DNA of 64,000 bases from Heterohyrax brucei (GCA_028571685.1 CM053141.1:49784333-49848332), one strand, 5' to 3'. Positions 1 through 10,566 are shown, numbered from the stretch's first letter. A program made the numbers and translations. Notes: generated from the sequence alone by a model not told the origin.

Positions 1-2290
1 ATTCAGCGTGGCCTGCCCAGCTTAGCGGCCATCCCCAAAGGATGGAAGATCATAGTGATGGATATTAAAGATTGCTTTTTCTCCATCCCACTGCATCCAG
101 ATGACTCATCACATTTTGCTTTTACCCTGCCGGCTGTAAATCATACCACCCCAGACCAGCGGTATGAATGGGTTGTGCTGCCGCAGGGCATGGCCAACAG
201 CCCCACACTATGTCAACTGTTCGTTTACAAGGTCCTGTACCCAGTGCTCCTGAAATGGCCCCAAGTCACTTGCATCCATTATATGGATGATATTCTCCTT
301 ACCGCCGCTTCCATTGCTCCTTTGGAGCAATGTTTCATGGCCCTTTCTGAAGCGATGGCCTGTGCGGGGCTTCACCTTGCCCCAGAGAAGGTGCAGAGAG
401 GAGATAAAGCAGACTTCTTGGGGGCGAAAATTTCACCTCAGGCTATTCAACCTCAAAAGGTCACCCTTAGAAAAGATTGCCTCAACACACTCAATGACTT
501 TCAAAAACTCCTTGGAGATATTCAGTGGGTGCGGCCCTATTTACCGCTCGCAAACTTTGAACTTTCCCCGTTATATGACATTCTTAAGGGCGACCCCCAC
601 CTGTCCTCTCCTCGAGAGTTGACTCCTGAGGCAAGAGAGGCCCTGGAACGGGTGGAAAGTACCCTCTCCGTAGCCTCGCTCAGCCGTCGGGACCCTGCCC
701 TCCCTCTTTTATTATGTATTATTCCAACTCAGCGCCAACCTACCGGGGTGTTATGGCAGGGTGGCCCCCTCCGCTGGATCCATCCCCGCCTGTCACCGCA
801 GCGTAGTATTGAATGGTACCCTGGCGCTGTAGCCCGACTGGGCTTTATTGGATTGTCTGAAGCTATTCAATTCATGGGACACAGCCCCTCGCAGCTCATT
901 GTCCCATATGATAAGACCCAAGTCCAGACCCTGGCCGCCACCTCTGATGACTGGGCCATCCTCCTATGCTCCTTCTCTGGAATCGTAGACAATCACTACC
1001 CAAAAGACCCATTTTTACAATTTTATTCTCGGCACCCAGTTATCTTCCCCAAGATAACCTCCAATAAACCAATCCCAAATGCCGTCTCCATCTATACTGA
1101 TGGGTCTAGCTCTGGTCTAGGCAGTATTCGTATCCCTGGCCAGTCCTCTCAGACCCACTTGTTCCCTAACTGTTCAGCTCAAATTGTAGAATTGAAGGCA
1201 GTTGAGTTGGTGTTCCAGCAAGTTCACCTCCCATTCAATTTAATCTCTGACTCTGCCTATGTAGTGCAAGCAGTGCTCTGTCTGGAGGCAGCTGGCTTAA
1301 TTAACTCTGCCTCCCCCGCCGCAGCTGTTTTCCGTAACATTCAGGACCTCATTCATTCCCGCACTCACCCCTTTTTTATTGTTCAACATAGAGCTCACCA
1401 ATCCCTTCCGGGTCCCATTACCGAAGGTAATGCTGCTGCAGACCGTTTGACCCGTGTTCCCCTTATCCTGTCTGCCCTAGAGCAAGCTCTGCAATTCCAC
1501 AAACAATTCCACGTTAATTCTAAAACCCTTGCTAGTCATTTTCACATTTCTCGGGAGGCCGCGCGCGGCATCGTCCGCAACTGTACTGCTTGTGCCCCAC
1601 ATCTCCCGGCCTTGCCGATGGGGGTCAATCCAAGGGGCCTTCGCCCCTGTCACCTCTGGCAGATGGATGTCACACATATTGCTGAATTCGGCAGATTGAA
1701 ATACGTGCATGTCTCTGTGGACACCTGTTCTGGGATCATTTTTGCCAGTGCCCATACAGGTGAAACCGCCCGGCATGTTATCTCCCATTGCCTTGCTGCT
1801 TGGGCAGCATGGGGAGCCCCTTCACTCTTAAAACAGATAATGGTCCTGCTTACACTAGCCAAGCCTTCATGGCTTTCCTAGCTGCCATGCGTGTCCACTG
1901 CTCCCATGGCATCCCTTACAATCCTCAAGGCCAGGGCATAGTGGAACGAGCACATCACACTCTCAAGGCTTGCTTACTAAAACAAAAAGGGGGAATTGGT
2001 GAGGGCCATTCCCCACAGAACAGACTAGCCCTGGCCCTGTTCACATTAAATTTTCTTTCACTCGATCGGGAGGGGCAGTCGGCGGCAGAGCGCCATTCGG
2101 GGACAGAGACACATCGATCCCGCTTGGCAATGTGGAAGGATACCATTTCGGGAAAATGGTTGGGCCCTGCCCCCGTCATAACCGCCACCCGAGGGGCAGT
2201 CTGTATCTTCCCACAGGACGCTGACTGCCCTTTGTGGGTCCCGGAACGCCTCACTCGGACTATCAAGGATGGATCCGCAGCTACGCAACC
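1..2290 (+). pseudogene. pol: ERV pol remainder: reverse transcriptase, RNase H, integrase
   Basis: Fossil pol of the class II element. The visible part starts inside the reverse transcriptase palm, next to the MDIKDCFF motif, and continues through LPQG and the catalytic YMDD (280-291). An RNase H segment follows, with IYTDGSSSG near 1090-1115, then an integrase with a His/Cys zinc-binding region near 1510-1600 and core motifs near 1660-1950. In living relatives Pol is made by frameshift read-through from Gag. The 3' end overlaps the start of env slightly, as is usual for betaretroviruses. The gene is broken; reading is otherwise strongly family-like, so confidence in the family call is high. 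Confidence 0.92.
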
Positions 2291-3484
2291 CGTCAGTACT
2301 GCTGCTGATACTGTGGATCCCCCTCCTGGGAGCAACGGAGGGGGCAGATGAGTATTGGGGTTTACTAGACACCCTGCCCCTACCAATCCCTGTTCATCAT
2401 ACATCTCCGCTCCTACCCCGCTTCTTTACCACCAATTACTCTCTGCAACTTCCAGCCGTTCCTATGGATGAAAGTATTAGCCCAGAGCAGCGCCCCCTTA
2501 ATGTCACCCTGAAAGGCCTGCTCTGCTTCACGGTATGCCGCAACTTATCGGACCTGACAACAGATGGCCACTCCTGTGTCACCTTTTACCTTCCCCCCCA
2601 CTCCCGTATGTGTTCAACTCCCGTTCATGTTCCTGCTTCACAATGGTTCCCAAACAAGCTCTATTCAGTGCCGCAACAGCACTTGCTTTTACTCTCTTTG
2701 TTGGAATGCTACTCTCTTTCAGACGGCGATAGTCGCCAGACTGCCGAGATATGTCCCTTGGCCTGTGAAATCCCCGTCGCCAGCCGAACTGTGGAGATCC
2801 AAGCGTGATTTCGGCCTCACTGCGGCGATCGTAGCCGCCGTCACAGCCTCCGTAGCTGCAGCCGCTACTGCCGCTGTGGCCTTCACCCAAAATATTGAAA
2901 CTGCCACCGTTGTTAATAGCATGGCGCAAAACACTGCTAATGCTCTCCAGACCCAGGCGGCTGTGAGCGACCACGTGTTGGGGGCTATCCATATCCTGAA
3001 TCACCGTATAGACTTGGTACAAGAACAATTGGATTCTCTGGTTCAAATCACCCAGTTGGGGTGCGCATGGCGCCTCCCCTCCCTGTGTGTGACCTCGGTA
3101 CATTTCGACAATATCTCCCGAGCTGCTAACCTATCCCGCCTCCTTTCGCATCAACTGTAAACCAATTGGTCTCAGCGCATGGAACTGCTCCTAACCCAGT
3201 TGCGTACAGAGATTGTACGGGTTAATTCCACCAGGGTAGATCTTGCCATGGCGACCTCGTTGCGTGATTGGTTGAACGGTGCGCTCGGCTTCCTCCAGCA
3301 GTGGGCGGGCACCGGTCTTTTGGGGGCTGCTTTGCTGGCAAGCGTGTTATTTCTTGTTCTGTGGATAAGAAGACGGTCCCGACAACAAAGCGTCCGTTAT
3401 AGTCTACTTGTTCAGGCATTTGCCCACACCGCCGAGCGCGATCCATCGGCTCAGGTGTGGCTGTCTCTATTGGATCGCTCCTAG
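2269..3484 (+). pseudogene. env: ERV env: surface and transmembrane envelope remnant
   Basis: Fossil envelope gene. A hydrophobic leader (about 2305-2345) opens the surface part. A basic SKR cleavage-like site near 2798-2806 is followed by an Ala/Val-rich fusion-peptide-like stretch (about 2815-2885) and a heptad-rich region ending near a Cys around 3060. A membrane anchor (about 3310-3370, LLGAALLASVLFLVLW) precedes a short basic cytoplasmic tail. This order matches HERV-K/IAPE-type Env. In the family, env is expressed from a spliced mRNA. It is broken in a few places and should not be read as a working protein. Confidence 0.88.
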
Positions 3485-3653
3485 CCTCGACCCCCTGAAC
3501 AGAGGGAGGTGTAGCCAATGACGGGCAACCTCCTCTGGGAAAACTACCAACCTAAGACAGGGAGCACACCTTGCTGTGTGCCACCCCCATGACGGGTAAG
3601 GAGTTCTTCCGCAGAGGATGACCTAAGACAGGCAGCCTCGCCTACCCTTACTA

Positions 3654-3670
3654 AAACAAAAGGGGGGAGA
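3654..3670 (+). other. ERV 3' polypurine tract
   Basis: An A-rich then G-rich purine run (AAACAAAAGGGGGGAGA) lies directly before the LTR. Its position and composition fit the plus-strand primer of a retrovirus. A closely similar string occurs inside the integrase region at 1973-1995. Confidence 0.8.
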
Positions 3671-3827
3671 TGTTGGGAGCTCATGGAGACTGCGCCACCA
3701 AAATGGCGCCGACCGGAAGGACCGCGCCCTGCCTTAAGCCCTCACCACGGCAGTGTCTGCCCAGCAACTAAGCCAGCTCATCGCCCATTGGACAGTACCC
3801 ATCCTATCGGCGCCTCGCTCCCTTTGG

Positions 3828-3834
3828 TATAAAA
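3828..3834 (+). promoter_or_regulatory. TATA box of the ERV LTR
   Basis: TATAAAA sits about 37 bp after an inverted CCAAT box (3787-3791), in the U3 part of the LTR. This is the element's own promoter, not evidence of a host gene. Confidence 0.75.
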
Positions 3835-3849
3835 GCAGTGGTAACAGGA

Positions 3850-3855
3850 AATAAA
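3850..3855 (+). terminator. Polyadenylation signal of the ERV LTR
   Basis: AATAAA lies about 20 bp after the TATA box, an arrangement seen in short betaretroviral LTRs where the R region is small. Transcripts would be expected to end some 15-25 bases further on. Confidence 0.7.
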
Positions 3856-3934
3856 GTGTTCCGCTTCTCGTCTCCTGCTGAAACAGTGTCTCGGTCCTCT
3901 CCTTTGCGGGCAAAGGGGAACTTGGGCTGCGACA

Positions 3935-4199
3935 TTATTTAAAGCTCACAAATGTGTTATTAGTTGGGTATTGGTGTTAATCCATTTTAGGGATGAAGAA
4001 AGTTAAATTTTTGGAGGCTCTGGAACATGCAAAGGAAAATAAGTGGCCACATCCTGTGCACAACCTATACTGTTTTATTTTTAAATTCTGCTTCCAAGCA
4101 CAAGTCCATTGTTTCCTTCAGTTTCTCTCAAGGTTAAGGACTGATCTATGCTGTCTTCAGGACTATGGAAACCCAGTGATATTAATCTAAAAGCCATAA
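3935..4199. other. Unique AT-rich flank of the ERV
   Basis: No gene or familiar repeat was recognised between the LTR and the next repeat-like stretch. The short open frame here has no domain-like content. Confidence 0.5.
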
Positions 4200-4560
4200 A
4201 AGAAAAACAAAATAATCCGCCCTGTGACCAAGAACTCATATGATGACTAGACTACCTCTGGACCCAAAATACCAATTAAGATATCGACATGTCTAGGAGG
4301 AGACCACTGTGAACCCCCAGAGAATTAGTGTTCTACAAATTCCTAGGACCTGTAGAATGTTATTCCCTTTTTCTATAAAACCGTCAGGTAGTCTACATTT
4401 TGGAGAGACGGATTTTGGAGGAATGTATTCACTCTGTCTCCTTGTCTACCAGTATGCAATAAAACAGCATGCTTCTCTTCCCACCTGTGTCTCAAACACT
4501 GGCTGCAGCAGGCAGCATGAACTCTGCTTAGGTTTGCAATAATAGTTCTGTCATTTACTG
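4200..4560 (+). repeat. Possible old LTR remnant
   Basis: A CTATAAAA box (about 4373-4380) is followed about 80 bp later by CAATAAAACAGCATGCTT (about 4456-4473), the spacing and context of a retroviral TATA and polyadenylation signal. TG/CA ends and a target duplication were not found, so the boundaries and class are guesses. Confidence 0.35.
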
Positions 4561-4687
4561 AGGTCATATACCCCCCAAAAGCCAAATTTAAACCGGGCCT
4601 AGATAGCTGGCCTGCAAGACCCATGCCTTTAACTGCTTTGTTCTGCTGTAATCTCCTATACAAAGCTTTTTCATAGCTGACTTTGTG

Positions 4688-4843
4688 CTACATCCATTGA
4701 GTTGATTCAGACTCATTGCAACTCTGTATGACAGAGTAGAACTGCCCCATATGTTTTCCAAGGAGTGACTGGTGGACTCAAACTACTGACCTTTTGATTA
4801 GCAGCTAAAGCTCTCAACCAACAAGCCGCTAGGGTTTCCAACC
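4688..4843 (-). repeat. AfroSINE
   Basis: Minus-strand copy. Reading the plus strand gives the reversed pattern: a GAGTTGATTCAGACTCATTG segment, AGAGTAGAACTGCCCCATA, CCAAGGAG, GACCTTTTGATTAGCAG, and AGGGTTTCC at the 5' end of the element. About 155 bp, moderately diverged. Confidence 0.9.
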
Positions 4844-5605
4844 TTGTATTATGGTTGGAGTACCAATAACTAATTTTGTTTTTTCAGAAATTGGTGCTCG
4901 TTCAGGTGTTCCGTGTAATTACAATATTGATTTATAAAAATTAGAAGTAAGAAGTATGTTCCTTCATAGTTTTACTTCTTTCTCGTGGTACTTTTATTCT
5001 GCTTTTTCTTCCCCTCCTCTTCTTCTTCTCCCTTACTTTTTTCATCCCCATAAACCTATAGTTTGGAACAGAGTCACCTTTTCATCTCTTTGTCCCATCC
5101 TCTTTAACTTCTAATTGTTTTACAGTGAAGGTCTCACTAACAAGAGCTTCCTGATTTAACATAATACATCAACGCATATTCTAAATACTTAGGAGTAGGA
5201 AAAATTCCTGTTGTTGAAGTAAATCACACTGGAAAACAAAACAACAAACAAAACAAAATGCCCAAACAGTATTTTCCCACCCCTCATGTGATCTGCAGAA
5301 AGTCTCTTGTCAATAGAAATTTTTAGCTTTTATCTCTAAAATTTAACAGAGCTACCATAATAACAATTTAAATATTAGTTATGAAGCATGCTTATCATAA
5401 TGTTTCATTGTTCTTGATTTATTACAGTACATACACCATTTAATAGAAAATCTAATTTCAGGATTATTTCTTATATCTTTAAGTAAATAAACTTTAAAAT
5501 TTTAAATCATTTTTAAGTGAAAATAATTTCAAATTTGTACTTGACAGTCTTCTTCATTATAAAGGAAAAAAACGGAATACTGGCTGAAACTGGACACTTT
5601 CTTGG
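4844..5605. other. Unique AT-rich DNA
   Basis: A pyrimidine-rich stretch occurs near 4970-5040 and an A-rich stretch near 5236-5260. No exon-like or RNA-like feature was recognised. Confidence 0.5.
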
Positions 5606-5607
5606 TG

Positions 5608-5767
5608 GTTTAAATCAAAAACAAACCCAGTGCTGTCCATTTGATTCCAATACAGGACGGAGTAGAAATGCTCCATAGAGTTTCCAAGGAGTGCCTGGGG
5701 CATTTGAACTGTCAACCTTTTGGTTAGCAGACCTAGCACTTAACCACTATGCCACCAGGGTTTCTTC
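5608..5767 (-). repeat. AfroSINE
   Basis: Minus-strand, nearly full length. The plus strand starts with AAACAAACCCAGTGC, passes through CATAGAGTTTCCAAGGAGTGCC and CCTTTTGGTTAGCAG, and ends CTATGCCACCAGGGTTTC. An open frame on the minus strand across it is just the repeat. Confidence 0.93.
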
Positions 5768-6332
5768 CTGATGATCTGTGTTGTCATTATTAAGAACAAA
5801 CGTGCAATGATGATTTCTATGCTTCAATGATAAATGTTCTCTAAAAATTCTCTCTCTCTATATATGTATGTATATATATTTTTTCTCCTTCATCCTTTCA
5901 GAAAATGTTTAGTAAATACCTAGGCACAACAGATAGTCAAGGGAATAAGCTAACAGATTTTTGAGCTTAGTTTTTCAAATCTTCTATCTGAATATTATAC
6001 TGTTCTGTTCTTTCCACAATTAAACAAAGCACATGAGCAAAAGTACATATAATCAACTTTTTGAAAGACATTGACTAAGTCGTGTTACCTACTTGGAATG
6101 ATCCATTTATGAAGGGTATGGGTTGGACGTAGCAAGATCTCCCAATATCTACCTGCATGTAGGTAGGAATAATATTCAGGGTATTTACTTCCTTTCTTCT
6201 CATTCATTAGCAAGAGTTTGGGTTCAGCCCATTTGTCTTAGTTACTCCTTTTCTTCTGCACTTCCGGTATCCACAGTAGACACTTTAGGTATTTAGCTTT
6301 GGTTTTATATTGGTAAAAATTAGGTAGCTTCT
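5768..6332. other. Unique AT-rich DNA with a small TA-rich tract
   Basis: A CT/TATATATGTATG tract lies near 5850-5880. Nothing else was recognised. Confidence 0.5.
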
Positions 6333-6378
6333 AGGGTCGCCATGAGTCGGATCCGACTCGACGGCACTTGGCTGGCTA
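6333..6378 (+). repeat. Short AfroSINE-like element with TTGGCTGGC tail
   Basis: GGGTCGCCATGAGTCGGATC continues into CCGACTCGACGGCACTTGGCTGGC. It shares the 3' core of AfroSINE but has a different tail. It looks nearly undiverged, so it is probably young. See the copies at 13746, 15028, 24479 and 63341. Confidence 0.7.
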
Positions 6379-8677
6379 GGATTACTTTCATTATAAAGCA
6401 TCTAATAGTCCATGATTTTATATCTTATATGTTTATGTAATATATATGTATACATCTTTATATCTATATTTCTGCTGTCTGATAGATTTTATTATAAATA
6501 AAAAATATGACTTGTAGAAATAACACATTAAAAAAAATGGAAGCTACATCCAAGGGAAATGAATTTTGCTGGGATAAAGGAATTTGGCCTAATTAATTTA
6601 ATTATAAAGGCCCTCAACAATAAACTTTTACTTTTTTTATTTTTTAAATTTATTGTAACTACCGTGTAGGTATTTTGGTAGGGACAGATTTAAGATACAA
6701 ACTGTGTAATCACCACACACAATGAAAGACACATGGACTAGAAAACCTGCACTTATATTTCTGAAATATGGGATTATTGGATGGAAAGAATAACTTTTAG
6801 CCTTTTTGAACCTGAAGAACTGAAATATATGCAAACATACACAACAGCAGAGTCTCTGAATTTAGCAGCATTGCTCTTAGAAGCCAATGCAAACACAGTG
6901 GACAGCGTATATAGCAGCTTACAATCAAAAAAATTAACATTGACAACAGACTAGAGCATCTAGTTTTCTAGTAGGTATTTATCCAAAACATTGCAATTAA
7001 TATTCTGATTCTCATGGAATTATTTATTTCAAGTTTTTTTGTTTCTGAAGTGTTTAGGCTCGTTTTTCTTGTTAAATTCATGACATGTCTTTGTATTTGT
7101 GTTACAATTCTTCCCGCAACACCTAAAATGCTTTTGAAACAGTTTCCATATCTTTATGGTATCTCTGAAGGGCAATGTTATAGTATACCTCAGCTTGAGG
7201 AAAGAAAGCCAATAGGATTTAAATGATTATTAGGAATACTGGTCACCATGATTAAGAAATATAAAATATCTTTTCTCCTGCAGAACCCAGTGCAGGATGA
7301 GATTTTCATAAAGCAGTGATAATCCTTTTCCTTTTAGCTACATTCTAGTCTGAAATACATGACCTTTCTTTAGGCAAAGAACTAGTAAAATAAAAACAAA
7401 ACTTAAGAAGATGCCTAAAATACTGGAGATTATTAAGAGCTTTGGGAAAAAGGAATAACTAAAAAATTGATGGACACCAATTATTTTGATATTCATTGTC
7501 TAGCCTGGAGCAGGACAATGTTAAGCATTTAAAATCAGAAGTTATTTTCAGGGAAGAAAAAGTATCTTCTATTTAGTTTGTAACACAAGATGAGGACTAT
7601 GGGAAAAAAATTATAATGGATCAGATAACTTTTTCCTTGAGCTGTTAGATCACATCTGATTTTGAAAGGGTAGCATTTCAGAGTATCCTTATACCTCCGT
7701 TTATAGAGCTGAAGATAGATACCAGATGGGTACCATCTGTACCTATCATTAATGGACTAATGTTTCTCTATAATGGGTCAAGAATATGGAAAATAAAAAA
7801 GGTAAACTTAGGTTTTCATAATGCTATACACTAAATTGACTGTGTCTCACTATCTGAGATGAAAGAGAAGTATGCAGATTAGAACTGGAACTCAAAGCTA
7901 ACTATGAGATACTATAAAATATAAGTAGCAGATATTTCAAGAAAATAAAATAGAATTCAGGAGAAAAGATAATTTGATACCATTGTTTACTGTTGTTGAG
8001 CTTAAAGTCATTCTTTTCAAAATAGATACAAGGAAAGTGGTGACAAATAGGCATGATTTTATTCTGTGATGATTAGCTAAAAACATTCACGGAGTTAAGA
8101 CTGCATCTGTGAGAGCACACAACCATGGGAAAGGGGAGCTACCAACTGTCCTTAGAACTCATTCCCTGAATTGATCTAGATATGATTTTAGTGCTTCTAA
8201 AAAAAGATAATGATAACTACAGAGGCTTCTCCAAAACAAACATCTATTTACAGAATAGGAAACATATGCTATACAAATACATTTAAATTGTGCTTTCAAA
8301 AACATATGATTGAAGTAAAATAAAATGTTTTCAAAACTTGTGGACACCCACCTGATGTTTATATTCCTTCCATGATTTCCCAATCAAATGATCGTGTGTA
8401 CTGTATTTGAAAACTCCCATTCATGTGGGTTCACTCTTTTCCCAGGGGCTCGTATTTGCAATGAAAGCTCCTAACCTTCGAAAAATTTGTCCAGGTATTA
8501 TTTCTTACGGCTTCTATCCATTCATCCTTGCCTGACCATAATAGACCAAAGCAATAATGAAAATAGTAAGCCTTATATATTTCCTTATACTTTTGCAGAT
8601 AACTTCATACATGTTTCCTTTGATATCATTTGATCCACATACCAATCTTATCAGATTTAATTATTGTAATTATTTAT
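6379..8677. other. Unique AT-rich DNA
   Basis: About 2.3 kb without any gene or repeat family I can name. TA-rich runs occur near 6440-6500. All open frames are short and lack codon or domain signal. Confidence 0.5.
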
Positions 8678-8830
8678 GGAGTCTTGGTGGCTTAAGAGTG
8701 GTTAAGAGCTCAGCTGCTAGCCAGAAAGTTGGGAAGTTCAAATCCACCAGCTGCTTCTTGGGAACCCTACGGGGCAGTTCTGCTATATCCTATAGGATTG
8801 CTGTGAGTTGGAATTGACTCCATGGTAATA
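8678..8830 (+). repeat. AfroSINE
   Basis: Plus-strand copy: GGAGTCTTGGTGGCTTAAGA, then GTGGTTAAGAGCTCAGCTGC, GGGGCAGTTCTGC, CTATAGGATTGCTGTGAGTT and GACTCCATGG. It abuts a MIR-like piece on its right. Confidence 0.92.
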
Positions 8831-8839
8831 TAATTTTTA

Positions 8840-8925
8840 ATAGTTATTTTATGGACTAGGATACTGAAATTCAGAGAGATGGCAATTTGTCCAATGTTAC
8901 ACATCTAGCAAGTGACAGATTTTTC
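8840..8925 (-). repeat. MIR-like SINE fragment
   Basis: The reversed MIR pattern is visible: ATGGACTAGGATACTGAAATTC, AGAGAGATGGCAATTTGTCC, then ACACATCTAGCAAGTGACAG. This is an old, mammal-wide family and is heavily diverged. Confidence 0.6.
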
Positions 8926-9505
8926 AAAAAACCAAACTGGAATTTCTGCTAAAATTAAAGTGAAGAGGTTTTTTTGAAGGAGCAAAGCTATCCAAAGTAG
9001 GCAACACTTCATGAGGACTTCACAAAAGTACTCTGGCAAAAAAGAGTTGTCCGCAGAGTTTAGGTACATAAAATCCAGGAATTTTCAAGGAGAATTTTTT
9101 GATGGATTGACATTTACAAAATCATGATTTGCCAAACACTGGGTGATTAATTACAAGATCTCCCAAGCATTGTTTTATTAATTGCACCATTTGAGTCTGT
9201 TAACTTCTTGTTAATCTATGGATATTTAGGGGCTCTCCTGAGTGAATATCCTTCCCGGGCGCACATTATGAGGTGAAGGGAGGAGAGGGGAACTGGGGGC
9301 TTCCTAAGGTCTTCTGTCTAGCTGACTTTTGAGAGTCAGCTCAGAGTAAGTAGTAACCTACAAAAATGGAGTCCAGCCTACATCTTTGGCAGAAACCTCT
9401 CCTTATATCAGCTGCCTACATTTCTGGGGCTCCTTCACATTTCTAAATCATAAATTTAGGTTTGCAGACACCAAATTGTTCTACAGTATTTTCAGAACAC
9501 ATCTT
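8926..9505. other. Unique DNA
   Basis: No gene, RNA or repeat family recognised. Confidence 0.45.
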
Positions 9506-9574
9506 GTGAGTTGCCATTGGGCAACTCCATATATGTAGAGTAGAGCTGCTCTAGAAGGTTTTCAAAGCTGTGAC
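9506..9574 (-). repeat. AfroSINE (long form), right part, split by an LTR
   Basis: The plus strand reads GAGTTGCCATTGGGCAACTC, then GTAGAGTAGAGCTGCTCTAG and GGTTTTCAAAGCTGTGAC. This is the 3' half of a long-form AfroSINE on the minus strand. The rest resumes at 10095 after a 520-bp insertion. Confidence 0.8.
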
Positions 9575-10094
9575 TGTTCCTGGACAAATTCTGGGTTCAT
9601 GCTCCCTGCTGTGAAACCAATCTCTGAGAGAGGCAATTGGATAAAGTCACCAAAGGTTTTTATTTCTGTGTGCCAGTAACACAGGGGACGGGGGGCATTC
9701 TCATGCTCAGTGCCTGTCCGCATTTGTCAGGCAAGGTCAGGGTTTTTAAAGGGAGAGGCTATGTGCCAGAGCAGGGGCAGGTGTCAGGGAGAAACAATGT
9801 GGGCAACTGGGCGGGGGGATGTCCATCTAGGGCCAGGCCTCAGGAACTGGTGTCTGGAGGTTCTTAATTGTCACCTGAGCATGTAGCTGGCGCTGCCACT
9901 TGTTTGGTGATCCTAAGAAGAGGCTTCAAGGGCTACCAAGATTTTATCTCAGTGGCTTATATAAGTTAATGTGTGATTTCCTGACTGAGCCAGGCAGTTT
10001 TAAGAAGCCAAGATTTATTTTTAAAGATAAAGAATCGGTCCTGACTATTTCAGTGCCCCTTTTTAAAAACAGGGCATTTCAGCCTCCAGTTTCA
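9575..10094 (-). repeat. Solo LTR, class I-like, inserted in an AfroSINE
   Basis: The 520-bp insert has TG...CA ends on either strand and lies between two copies of TGAC (9571-9574, 10095-10098). On the minus strand a TTTAAAAA TATA-like box (complement of 9743-9752) is followed by AATAAA (complement of 9659-9664) and a U5-like end, the usual LTR order. A 4-bp duplication and this layout fit a gammaretrovirus-like class I element, but the exact family is not identified. It is a fossil and younger than the SINE it splits. Confidence 0.75.
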
Positions 10095-10212
10095 TGACCT
10101 TCTTGAATCAAATCACAGGCCCGTTTTCTGAAGTGCCCAGTGTGGACTCAGGTCACCAACCTCTCAGCTAATAGTTGATGGTTTATCCATTTGTGCCACA
10201 AAGGGACTCCAC
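10095..10212 (-). repeat. AfroSINE (long form), left part
   Basis: This continues the SINE interrupted at 9574: TCAAATCACAGGCCCGTTTT, GTGGACTCAGGTCACCAACC, then GTGCCACAAAGGGACTCC. The two halves match consecutive parts of the same long-form AfroSINE, with TGAC duplicated at the break. Confidence 0.8.
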
Positions 10213-10324
10213 TCCTCATACGTAAGACAGCTATAATCCTATCTAAACATACTAGTTCCTTAGCTATTTGAACAAATCTGATACTTTTGAGATAGAAAAA
10301 GAACAGATTAGACTTGAAGGGAAG

Positions 10325-10566
10325 ACCCATGCTACCTGAAGATAAAGGAGGCAGACCAGTCTACAAGTTCAGGACCTCCAAGGATGGACAGCTAGAGAAG
10401 CCGAAACAAAAACTGTCCCCTATAGCTGGCAGAGAGAGAGCTTTCTCCTAGAGCCAGTGTTCCGAATTCAAAGGGTAGCCTCTTGACTGAGAGAAAATAA
10501 ATTTCAGTTAATTAAAGTCACTTCCTTGTGGTAGTTTTGTTGTAGCAGCACTAAGGAACTAAGACA
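10325..10566 (+). repeat. MaLR-like LTR, 3' part
   Basis: It carries the family's 3' blocks in order: CTTTCTCCTAGAGCCAGTGT, GAGAAAATAAATTTC, AAAGTCACTTCCTTGTGGTA and GTAGCAGCACTAAGGAACTA followed by AGACA. The polyadenylation signal is near 10493. The 5' half is missing or unrecognisable. Fossil. Confidence 0.7.

Larger units (their letters stand above)
1..3934 (+). mobile_element. Class II (betaretroviral, IAP/HERV-K-like) endogenous retrovirus, 3' portion
   Basis: Seen: a plus-strand order of reverse transcriptase, RNase H, integrase, envelope, polypurine tract and an LTR with TG...CA ends. The element runs off the left edge, so gag, protease and the 5' LTR are not in view. Protein motifs (LPQG, YMDD, the envelope fusion peptide and heptad region) and an LTR beginning TGTTGGGAGC resemble rodent IAP and human HERV-K relatives, which places it in class II. 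It is a broken fossil with roughly three to five breaks across the coding parts. CpG-rich codons survive, unlike in the AT-rich flanks, which suggests it is one of the younger elements here; no age can be given without the 5' LTR. Bases after the LTR begin TTATTT, half of a possible 6-bp target duplication. Confidence 0.93.
3671..3934 (+). repeat. 3' LTR of the class II ERV (264 bp)
   Basis: It begins TGTTGGGAGC and ends GGGCTGCGACA, giving TG...CA ends right after the polypurine tract. An inverted CCAAT box (ATTGG, 3787-3791), a TATA box (3828-3834) and an AATAAA signal (3850-3855) lie in the expected order. The start is like that of mouse IAP LTRs. It is short for a mammalian LTR. The 5' partner is outside the window. 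Confidence 0.92.

Noticed and set aside
1477-1862. Minus-strand open frames under the ERV pol
   Set aside because: They are shadows of the plus-strand pol reading and have no independent support.
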